Below are positions 42,827 to 50,067 of a stretch of 64,000 bases of DNA, in pieces. Each line of letters opens with the position of its first letter. Position 1 is the stretch's first letter. The DNA comes from Candidatus Didemnitutus sp. (GTDB lineage: Bacteria > Verrucomicrobiota > Verrucomicrobiia > Opitutales > Opitutaceae), in NCBI GenBank assembly GCA_019634575.1, contig JAHCAY010000001.1, positions 1,054,001 to 1,118,000 on the forward strand. Direction: 5' to 3'. The notes below the pieces were generated by a model. It made no database searches. It saw only the letters and a list, made by a program, of their open reading frames with translations, and was not told the DNA's origin. Made by a program: the position numbers and the translations under genes.

Positions 42827-44620
42827 TCAGCTCTCCGGCACCACGACGGCGGGATGCAGCGCGACGTTCTTCAGGCGGATGCCCTCGAGCTTTTTCACGA
42901 CCGTATCGGCCACCTCGGCGGCGACATCGACATGCGAATGGCCCTCATGGATGTCGATCGCCCCGACCACCGCGGCCGGCAGACGCGTGACACCCGCGAT
43001 CTTGCCGACGATATCCGCCGGCGTGATCTCGTGCTGCGCGCCGACGTTGAGCGAAACCACCGTGTAGCCCGGTTCGCGTCCCGTGCGCGGCTTGCGCTCG
43101 TAGCCGCGCTTCTTGGGTTTTTCCATCGATCGCGCGCCGCCTTCCGGTTCGGCCGAACGGGGCGGGGTTGGCGCAACGGGTTTGGCGGCGGCCTCCTTGG
43201 GCGCTTCGGGTTCGACGCGCGCCACCTTCTCGGCTTTCGCCGCGGCCACCCAAGCGGGCGGTGGTTTCACGGCGGTCGTCGCGGCAGCGGGTTTCGATGG
43301 GGCAGGCTCATCCGCCCCAACCGCCTCGACTGCTCCGCCCTTGAGCAAATGAATCACGGCCGACGCGATGTCCGTGCTCGCGTAACCCTGTTCGAGCAAC
43401 GCGTCGACGACGCGCTCGTGCGAGCGGAACTGTTTCGCGTCGAGCACGCGGCGCAGCTTCTCGACGAACGCCTCCTCCTTCGCCTCCTCGACCTCGTCGA
43501 GCGATGGGATGCGGCCGCGCGCGATCTTCAGGCGCGCGTAATGCGCCATGCTCTGGAGCTTGTAGATCTCGCGTCCGCTCACGAAGGTCATCGCCACGCC
43601 CGTCTTGCCCGCGCGCCCCGTGCGGCCGATGCGGTGCGTGTAATCCTCGGCGTCGTTCGGCAGGTCGTAGTTGAAGACGACTTCGAGATCGTCGACGTCG
43701 AGACCGCGGGCCGCAACGTCGGTGGCGATGAGAAACTCGAAACCGCGCCGCCGGAATTTGTCCATCACGCGGTCGCGTTGCATCTGGCTGAGATCGCCGT
43801 GCAGCCGATCCACCGCGTAGCCGCGCGAGTGGAGCTGTTCGTCGAGCTCGTCCACCATCACCTTCGTGCTGCAAAAAATGATGCCGTAGCGGAAATCGTG
43901 CAGGTCGATGAGCCGCGTGAGCGCCTCGCCCTTCGAGCGGCGGTCGACCTCGTAGAACACCTGCTCGACCTGCGGCGCGTTCGCCGCGTGCGCCTCGATC
44001 CGCACCCACGCCGGATCGCGACTGTAGCGCTTGATCATGTCCTGGATCAGCCGCGGCATCGTCGCCGAGAAGAACAGCAGCTGCCGCGTCTCCGGCACCG
44101 CGCTGAGGATGCGTTCGATGTCGTCGCGGAAACCCATGTCGAGCATCCGGTCCGCCTCGTCGAGCACGACGACGCGCAAGCCGTCGAGCTTGAGCGAACC
44201 TCGCTCCATGTGATCCATCACACGGCCCGGCGTGCCGATGACGATCTGCGCCCCGGCGGCGAGCCCGCGATACTGGCGCTCGTAGCTCTGACCGCCGTAG
44301 ATCGGCAGCTCGAGCAGACCCTTCTTGAACGACCCCAGTTTGCCCACCTCCTCGGCGACCTGCACCGCCAGCTCGCGCGTCGGGCAAAGCACCAGCGCCT
44401 GCACGCCGCGCTTCGACGCATCGACCTTTTCGATCGTTGGGATGGCGAACGCCGCCGTCTTGCCCGAGCCCGTCGCCGACTGGCCGACCACGTCGCGCCC
44501 GGTGAGAGCGTGGGGGATGACCGCGGTCTGGATGGGTGACGCCTCCTCGAAGCCCATCTTGTCGACGGCCTTCAAAATTTCCGGCGAGAGGCCGAGTTCG
44601 CTAAACGGGCGTTTTTCCAT
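42827..44620 (-). CDS. DEAD-box RNA helicase with DbpA-type RNA-binding domain
   Basis: A 597-residue helicase. Q-motif FSELGLSPEILKAV, motif I SATGSGKT (48-55), PTRELAVQV, TPGRVMD, motif II LDEADRM, SAT, motif IV RYGIIFCST, ATDVAARGLDVDD and HRIGRTGRAGKTG. A Pro/Ala/Lys-rich linker (about 440-530) leads to a C-terminal DbpA RNA-binding domain (YTVVSLNVGAQHEITPADIV). The architecture is that of DbpA/CsdA proteins for ribosome assembly or cold adaptation. ATG 44620 is used; the in-frame start at 44686 adds nothing conserved. Confidence 0.93.
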   Translation of the reverse strand: MEKRPFSELGLSPEILKAVDKMGFEEASPIQTAVIPHALTGRDVVGQSATGSGKTAAFAIPTIEKVDASKRGVQALVLCPTRELAVQVAEEVGKLGSFKKGLLELPIYGGQSYERQYRGLAAGAQIVIGTPGRVMDHMERGSLKLDGLRVVVLDEADRMLDMGFRDDIERILSAVPETRQLLFFSATMPRLIQDMIKRYSRDPAWVRIEAHAANAPQVEQVFYEVDRRSKGEALTRLIDLHDFRYGIIFCSTKVMVDELDEQLHSRGYAVDRLHGDLSQMQRDRVMDKFRRRGFEFLIATDVAARGLDVDDLEVVFNYDLPNDAEDYTHRIGRTGRAGKTGVAMTFVSGREIYKLQSMAHYARLKIARGRIPSLDEVEEAKEEAFVEKLRRVLDAKQFRSHERVVDALLEQGYASTDIASAVIHLLKGGAVEAVGADEPAPSKPAAATTAVKPPPAWVAAAKAEKVARVEPEAPKEAAAKPVAPTPPRSAEPEGGARSMEKPKKRGYERKPRTGREPGYTVVSLNVGAQHEITPADIVGKIAGVTRLPAAVVGAIDIHEGHSHVDVAAEVADTVVKKLEGIRLKNVALHPAVVVPES

Positions 44621-44736
44621 GGCCGCAGCGTGCCCGCAAGCGGCCCGCATGCACAGCGCAAACTCATCCGCTCCCACCCAAGGCAAAGTCGATTAGTCGG
44701 CAACTTCGCCGCGCGCCCCGCCCACGCCATGCCCGC

Positions 44737-44767
44737 GGGGATTGTCACTTAATACGTGACAATCCCC
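44737..44767. repeat. Palindrome related to the helicase-internal 21-bp element
   Basis: The arms GGGGATTGTCAC and GTGACAATCCCC flank TTAATAC. Its 21-bp core (44742-44762) shares 17 of 21 positions with the palindromes at 15280 and 15334. It lies in the 253-base divergent region between the RNA helicase and threonine synthase genes, which shows no other feature. Confidence 0.75.
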
Positions 44768-44873
44768 GGGGCTCTCCCGAGCAAACCCAGCGCCGCGGCG
44801 TCGGGCGGCCCAGCCGAACGGCCGCGGCGCGTTCCGGCTTCCGCCACTGGAAAAATTCTGCTGCGCTCCGCAT

Positions 44874-46040
44874 GTGCACCTCACCCACCTCGTTTGCACC
44901 GCCTGCGGCGCCAAGCACGACGCCGGCCGCCCGCAAAACGTCAGCCCTTGCTGCGGCAAGCCGCTTTACCCCGCCTACGATCTCGCCGCCGCCGCGCGCA
45001 CGCTCACCAAGGACGCGTTGCGCGGCCGCGTCGCCTCGATGTGGCGCTACCGCGAGGTCATGCCCGTGCGCACCGACGCCGACATCGTGACGCTCGACGA
45101 AGGCTTCACGCCGCTCCTGCCCGCGCCGCGTCTCGCGGCCCGCGTCGGCGTCGGCCAACTCTGGATCAAGGACGAGTCGCAGAATCCGACGCAGAGCTTC
45201 AAGGCCCGCGGCATGTCGGCCGCCGTCTCGATGGCGAAGCAGCTCGGGCTGAAAAAACTCGCCGTGCCCTCCGCCGGGAACGCCGCCGGCGCCATGGCCG
45301 CCTACGCCGCCCGCGCCGGGATGGAGGCGCACATTTTCATGCCGGCCGACACGCCGAAGGCCAACATCATCGAGTGCCGTGAACTCGGCGCGCACGTCAC
45401 GCTCATCAACGGCCTCATCACCGATTGCGGCGCGGAAGTCGCGAAGCGCAAGGCCGCCGAAGGCTGGTTCGACGTCTCGACGCTGAAGGAGCCTTACCGC
45501 GTCGAGGGCAAGAAGACCCTCGGCTACGAACTCGCCGAACAACTCGACTGGCAACTGCCCGACGTCGTGATCTATCCCACCGGCGGCGGCACGGGGCTCG
45601 TCGGCATGTGGAAGGCCTTCGACGAGATGCAGCGTCTCGGCTGGATCGACTCAAGACGTCCGCGGATGTTCAGCGCGCAAGCCACCGGCTGCCAGCCGAT
45701 CGTCCGCGCTTTTCAGGCCGGGGAGAAATTCGCCGCCGAGCACGTCGGCGCGCAGACGCGCGCGTCCGGCCTGCGCGTGCCGAAGGCGATCGGCGATTTC
45801 ATCATGCTCGACATCCTGCGCGCGTCCGGCGGCGGTGCGGTCGCCGTGCCAGACGACGAGATGATTGCCTGCACGCGCGAAGTCGGCGCGTCCGAAGGCC
45901 TCTTCGTCGCCCCGGAAGGAGCCGCGACCTACGCCGCGCTCAAACACCTCCTCGCGAGCGGCACGGTGCGACACGACGAATCCGTCGTCCTCTTCAACAC
46001 CGGCGCGGGCGTGAAATACCTCGAGTGCTACGGCGGATGA
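44874..46040 (+). CDS. thrC: Threonine synthase
   Basis: A 388-residue PLP enzyme that converts O-phosphohomoserine to threonine. A zinc-ribbon-like N-terminus (C8-TA-C11 and C26-C27) precedes the fold II PLP core. The Schiff-base Lys110 is in [27 protein letters not shown] binds substrate, and [13 protein letters not shown] binds the PLP phosphate. GTG 44874 starts at the first strand. It appears monocistronic, followed by a REP copy. Confidence 0.92.
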   Translation: MHLTHLVCTACGAKHDAGRPQNVSPCCGKPLYPAYDLAAAARTLTKDALRGRVASMWRYREVMPVRTDADIVTLDEGFTPLLPAPRLAARVGVGQLWIKDESQNPTQSFKARGMSAAVSMAKQLGLKKLAVPSAGNAAGAMAAYAARAGMEAHIFMPADTPKANIIECRELGAHVTLINGLITDCGAEVAKRKAAEGWFDVSTLKEPYRVEGKKTLGYELAEQLDWQLPDVVIYPTGGGTGLVGMWKAFDEMQRLGWIDSRRPRMFSAQATGCQPIVRAFQAGEKFAAEHVGAQTRASGLRVPKAIGDFIMLDILRASGGGAVAVPDDEMIACTREVGASEGLFVAPEGAATYAALKHLLASGTVRHDESVVLFNTGAGVKYLECYGG

Positions 46041-46054
46041 AGCCCCGCCCATCT

Positions 46055-46079
46055 TGTGGGAGCGAGCTTGCTCGCGACG
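46055..46079 (+). repeat. REP element (family A), left flank of RAYT
   Basis: TGTGGGAGCGAGCTTGCTCG followed by CGACG. It contains a GTGG head and the GCGAGC-TT-GCTCGC stem. The 25 bases are the exact reverse complement of 46636-46660 on the other side of the RAYT gene. The RAYT ATG is 24 bases away. Confidence 0.95.
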
Positions 46080-46102
46080 CAGCGCATTCGTAACCGTGCA
46101 AC

Positions 46103-46628
46103 ATGTCCACCGACCCAGCCAAGGGTTACCGTGCGCTTCGGACTGGCCGCTTCTCGGCGACCGGCGAGTCATACTTCCTGACCTTCTGCACTGCTGAGCG
46201 TGCGCCAGGGCTGCACCGCGCCGAACTCGCCCAAGAGATCGTCGAAGAAGCTGAAACTCATGGAGCGTGACTGCATTTGGGCGATCCGTTGCGCGACCAT
46301 CATGCCCGATCACGTGCATCTGCTCGCGACGCTGGGAGACCGACTGCCGCTTGGCCGCGCCATGGCCCGACTAAAGGCCAGAACCGCGTCCGCGCTACGC
46401 CAATCCGGGTTAAGCTGGCAGCAAGGCTACTTTGATCACCGTCTTCGTCCGCGAGAAGAGCAGATCGGGTATTTTCACTACGTTTTCCTGAACCCATATC
46501 GCGCCGGATTGGTTGCCACGGAAGACAAATGGCCTTGGTTCGTGTGCGGAATCGAGGACGAGAGATGGTTCATGCCCACGCTGAACCAAGGTTTGCCCGA
46601 GCCGGCATGGTTGTCCGGGTTGCCATAG
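46103..46628 (+). pseudogene. REP-associated tyrosine transposase (RAYT, TnpA_REP), frameshifted
   Basis: The N-terminal part reads in frame from ATG 46103: GYRALRTGRFSATGESYFLT then FCTAERAPGLH, ending at a stop at 46268 after 55 codons. The frame then resumes one register over with MERDCIWAIRCATIMPDHVHLL (the HxH metal motif of HUH nucleases), LPLGRAMARLKARTASALR, YFDHRLRP and IGYFHYVFLNPYRAG (with the catalytic Tyr) up to 46628. A one-base shift near 46245-46262 separates the halves. RAYTs cut and move REP sequences. It is flanked by inverted REPs, so this looks like a recently decayed or error-containing REPtron. Confidence 0.88.
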
Positions 46629-46635
46629 TGGCAGC

Positions 46636-46660
46636 CGTCGCGAGCAAGCTCGCTCCCACA
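46636..46660 (-). repeat. REP element (family A), right flank of RAYT
   Basis: An exact inverted copy of 46055-46079, beginning eight bases after the RAYT stop. Inverted REP pairs around a RAYT gene are the classical REPtron arrangement. Confidence 0.95.
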
Positions 46661-46690
46661 TCGAACCCACGCTGTCCGCCCTACCTTGAC

Positions 46691-47797
46691 TCACCGCACC
46701 TGCAGCGTGCTGCCGTCGTATTCGAGGCCGAGCGACGGGATGACGACGGCCTTGCGTGCGCCTTCCTTCTTCACCCGGCCGGCGAGCCAGGCGTCGTAGC
46801 CCGATGCACGCGCCGCGGCGACCACGGCCTCGGCGGTCTCGGGCGCGACGTAGGCGGCGAAGCCGACGCCTTGGTTGAAGGTCGCATACATTTCGCGGCG
46901 CGAGATCGGTCCGGCTTGCTCGAGAAACTTAAACAGCGCGAGCGGCTCGCGCGGCGTCGTGATCTCGTAGACAAACGACTCGTCGAGGCGCATGAGCTTG
47001 CGCCAGCCGTGACCGGTAACGTGCGCGACGTAGTTGAGTTTCAGGCCGCGCCGCTGGCATTCGCGCACGAAGGCGACGTAGATCACCGATGGCGCCAGCA
47101 GCGCCTCGCCATACGTGCGCGGGTCGCCGTGGCCGATGGGCGTCTGGTAGCCCTGCGGGAGCTTCGAGGCGATGAGGCGGCAGAGCGAAAGACCATTGGT
47201 CTGCACGCCGGAGCTGGCGAGGAAGATGATCGCGTCGCCGTCGCGCACGTCGCCGGTGATGCGGAGGGATTTCGGCGCGATTTTGCCGATGGCGGAGCCG
47301 GCGAGCACGATGGCGTCCTTCTCGACGATGCCGCGGAGTGTCGGCGTCTCACCGCCGCCCCAGACGGCGCCGGACTGGCGGCAGCCGTCGGCCCAGCCGT
47401 CCACGAGCGCCTGCATGCGCGCCGCGTCGGCGAACCAAGCGGACTCGCCCACGGCCGCGTGCATCGCGACCGAGATCGGCAACGCGCCGCAGGTAACGAG
47501 GTCGTTCACGATCGTCGCGACCGTATCGATGGCGATCTCGCGGTAGAAATTTTTCCCCGTCTGCGCGTAGACGGCGTCGGCGACGAGGTTCTTGGTGCCG
47601 AGGCCTTCCTCGACGTGCGCGAGGTAGTGGTCGGCGGCCTCGATGAGGTAGGCGCTCTCGCCGCGAGTGCTCGCCGGCTCGGCGTAGCCGTGCGCCGTGA
47701 GGGCGGTCGCCGTCGTTTTCGCCGCGCGCTGGCAGGCGCGCTTGAACGCGTCGAGCTGGTCGTAGTTAACGCCGGAGGATTCGTAGCTCAGAGACAT
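46691..47797 (-). CDS. purM: Phosphoribosylformylglycinamidine cyclo-ligase (AIR synthetase)
   Basis: A 368-residue ATP-dependent enzyme of purine synthesis that closes the imidazole ring to form AIR. YESSGVNYDQLDAFKRACQ at the N-terminus, GLGTKNLVADAVYAQTGKNF, the substrate loop VNDLVTCGALPISV, GGETPTLRG and ASSGVQTNGLSLCR are characteristic. ATG 47797 gives the conserved N-terminus. It is in the same direction as, and 84 bases downstream of, purF, separated by a long inverted repeat. Confidence 0.95.
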   Translation of the reverse strand: MSLSYESSGVNYDQLDAFKRACQRAAKTTATALTAHGYAEPASTRGESAYLIEAADHYLAHVEEGLGTKNLVADAVYAQTGKNFYREIAIDTVATIVNDLVTCGALPISVAMHAAVGESAWFADAARMQALVDGWADGCRQSGAVWGGGETPTLRGIVEKDAIVLAGSAIGKIAPKSLRITGDVRDGDAIIFLASSGVQTNGLSLCRLIASKLPQGYQTPIGHGDPRTYGEALLAPSVIYVAFVRECQRRGLKLNYVAHVTGHGWRKLMRLDESFVYEITTPREPLALFKFLEQAGPISRREMYATFNQGVGFAAYVAPETAEAVVAAARASGYDAWLAGRVKKEGARKAVVIPSLGLEYDGSTLQVR

Positions 47798-47805
47798 GAG
47801 TGAGG

Positions 47806-47875
47806 GCCCACGGAACACACAGAATACACGGAAGAGCGATAGGACATTTCAGTGTGTTCCGTGTATTCCGTGGGC
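47806..47875. repeat. Long imperfect inverted repeat between purF and purM
   Basis: GCCCACGGAACACACAGAAT on the left and TGTGTTCCGTGTATTCCGTG followed by GGC on the right form a 70-base imperfect hairpin around GAGCGATAGGACATTTC. Sequences of this GTGTTCCGTG style occur as dispersed repeats in several phyla. It fills the purF-purM gap. Confidence 0.75.
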
Positions 47876-47881
47876 AAATTT

Positions 47882-49795
47882 TCAGTAGGCCCGGCCTTCG
47901 GCTTTTTCGAAATAGTTCACGTAGGCCTGATTCGCGACGCGGTAGCCGCCGGGCGTCGGATACTTGCCGGTGAAATACCAGTCGCCGGTGTGGTGCGGGA
48001 GCGCGCGGTGCAGGCTCTCGATCGATTGGAAGATGATCTCGACCTCGCCCTTCCACTCGGTGCCCTTCGGCGTGACGAGTTCGGTGATCTTCTTCGAAAC
48101 CTCCTCGGCCGTGAACGGCTCGTAGATCTTGCGCACGTGATTGACCGGCTCGGCGGTCGGCGAATCGACCTCGGCGCGACAAAGGCGGTAAACCTCCTCG
48201 ATCAGCGGCTGCTGCCCACGTTCCTTGAGCAAGGCGATGGCGGCCTCGAACGCGATGAATTTGCCGACCTCCGACATGTCGATGCCGTAGCAATCCGGGT
48301 AACGGATCTGCGGTGCGGTCGACGCGATGATGATCTTCTTCGGATTCAGCCGCCCGAGGATGCGCAGGATCGAGCGGCGCAGCGTGGTGCCACGCACGAT
48401 CGAGTCGTCGATGCACACGAGATTGTCCTCGGGCGCGACGATGCCGTAGGTGACGTCGTAGACGTGCGACGCGAGCGTGTTGCGCCACTTTTCCTGGCCG
48501 ATGAACGTGCGGAGCTTCGCGTCCTTGGAGATGATCTTCTCGCCGCGCGGCCAGTTGCGCAGGATGAGATCGTCGACGGCGGCCTCATCGAGCGTGCCGG
48601 CGCGGGCGCGAGCGAGCAGGTCCTGTTTCACCTCCGCGCGACGGCGGAAGCGCAGCTCGCTCATCAGGCCGAGATAGGCGACTTCCGCGGTGTTCGGGAT
48701 GAACGAGAAGATCGTGTGCTCGAGGTCGCGGTCGATGGCGTTGAGGATCGGAGTCGCGAGCTCGGCACCGAGGGCCTTGCGCTCGCGGTAGATGTCGGCG
48801 TCGTTGCCGCGGGAGAAATAGATGCGCTCGAACGTGCATTGCGCGCGCGGCAACGCAGGCTTCACGCGCTCGACATGGACGGTGCCACGCTTTTTCACGA
48901 CCACGGCGGTGCCGGGCTCGAGCTCGCGCACCTCGCTCGGCTGGCGATGGAAAACCGTGCAGAGCGGCGCGCGCTCGGAGGCGAACGCCACCACTTCGTC
49001 GTCCTCGAACCAGTGGCACGGGCGGATGCCCGACGGATCGCGCGTGACGAAGGCATCGCCGTTGCCCAGTGCGCCAATGAGCGTGTAGCCGCCGTCCCAT
49101 TGCGCGGAGACCTCGCGCAGCACGGCGGCGGGGTCCATGTCCTCGCTGATACGGCGCGAGATTTCGGTGCCCGGGAGGCTGCGGGCCTTGAAGGCGCGGT
49201 AGAGCTCCTCGTGGTGCTCGTCGAGACCGTGGCCGAGCATTTCGAGCAGTGCCTGCGTGTCGGTGGCGAAGATCGGGTGCTGGCCGGTCGCGGTCAGGGC
49301 GGCGTTGAGCGCCGCCGTGTTGGTCATGTTGAAATTACCCGCGAGGACCAGATTGCGCGTCGGCCAGGAGCTGCGGCGAAAATACGGGTGGCATGCGCTG
49401 AGATTGTAGCCGCCCGAGGTGCCGTAGCGCAGGTGTCCGAGATAGAGTTCGCCGCAGAAATCGAAATTCTTCTTCGCCGTCTCGGGAAACTCCGGATGCA
49501 CCGTCCCCTCGCCCACGAGCTGGTTGTAGCGCGCGATCATCGGCTGGAAGATCTTGTCGAGCGGGTTCGACTCGACGTTGCGCTCGCGGAACATGTAAGG
49601 CTCGCCCGCCGGCACATCGAACTTCACGCACGCCACGCCCGCGCCGTCCTGCCCGCGATTGTGCTGCTTTTCCATCAGGAGAAACAGCTGGTAGAGGCCC
49701 CAGAGCGGCGTGCCGTATTTCTCCTGATAATAGGAGAGCGGCTGTTTGAGCCGGATCAGGGCGATGCCACATTCGTGGGAGAGAAATTCGCTCAT
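47882..49795 (-). CDS. purF: Amidophosphoribosyltransferase
   Basis: The first committed enzyme of purine synthesis: it makes phosphoribosylamine from PRPP and glutamine. Mature class II glutaminase nucleophile Cys9 (HECGIALI) implies removal of an eight-residue propeptide. HLRYGTSGGYN and GNFNMTN complete the glutaminase site, and VCIDDSIVRGTTLRRSI is the PRPP loop. The 637 residues exceed the roughly 500 of the classical enzyme, as in the long type seen in Bacteroidetes-like phyla. It is divergent from purL and upstream of purM. Confidence 0.96.
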   Translation of the reverse strand: MSEFLSHECGIALIRLKQPLSYYQEKYGTPLWGLYQLFLLMEKQHNRGQDGAGVACVKFDVPAGEPYMFRERNVESNPLDKIFQPMIARYNQLVGEGTVHPEFPETAKKNFDFCGELYLGHLRYGTSGGYNLSACHPYFRRSSWPTRNLVLAGNFNMTNTAALNAALTATGQHPIFATDTQALLEMLGHGLDEHHEELYRAFKARSLPGTEISRRISEDMDPAAVLREVSAQWDGGYTLIGALGNGDAFVTRDPSGIRPCHWFEDDEVVAFASERAPLCTVFHRQPSEVRELEPGTAVVVKKRGTVHVERVKPALPRAQCTFERIYFSRGNDADIYRERKALGAELATPILNAIDRDLEHTIFSFIPNTAEVAYLGLMSELRFRRRAEVKQDLLARARAGTLDEAAVDDLILRNWPRGEKIISKDAKLRTFIGQEKWRNTLASHVYDVTYGIVAPEDNLVCIDDSIVRGTTLRRSILRILGRLNPKKIIIASTAPQIRYPDCYGIDMSEVGKFIAFEAAIALLKERGQQPLIEEVYRLCRAEVDSPTAEPVNHVRKIYEPFTAEEVSKKITELVTPKGTEWKGEVEIIFQSIESLHRALPHHTGDWYFTGKYPTPGGYRVANQAYVNYFEKAEGRAY

Positions 49796-49899
49796 CGGGT
49801 GGGAAAGCGTAGAGTTGGAGCGACCGCGAATTGGTCAACGGCTTTCTCGGTTTCCCGCGTCAAACGCTCGGAAAATAGGCCGGGGCCGCGCCAGCAAAG

Positions 49900-49973
49900 G
49901 GTGGCCCGCGACCTCCGGGCGCGGGTGCTCGACTCGCGAACCCCTTCCCCGCGTCCGGAGGTCGCGGGCCACC
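49900..49973. repeat. REP doublet, family B
   Basis: GGTGGCCCGCGACCTCCGGG plus CGCGGGT (49900-49926) and its inverted partner (49947-49973, ending GCGGGCCACC) form a BIME-like pair in the 272-base purF-purL divergent region. The head here is GTGG and not GTAG. Confidence 0.85.
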
Positions 49974-49987
49974 TTTCACCGCACCGG

Positions 49988-50011
49988 CACAGTTTGACGC
50001 GACAAACTGTG
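49988..50011. promoter_or_regulatory. Palindrome upstream of purL
   Basis: CACAGTTTG-ACGCGA-CAAACTGTG is a perfect 9-bp inverted repeat 57 bases before the purL ATG, extended by GCCGG outer bases after a two-base bulge. Position and symmetry suggest a regulator binding site or RNA hairpin; no known purine regulator site is recognised. Confidence 0.45.
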
Positions 50012-50067
50012 CTGTGCCGGTTCCGCCGCTTGACGCCGCCCGCCCGACGGCGAACCTGCCTCTACAC

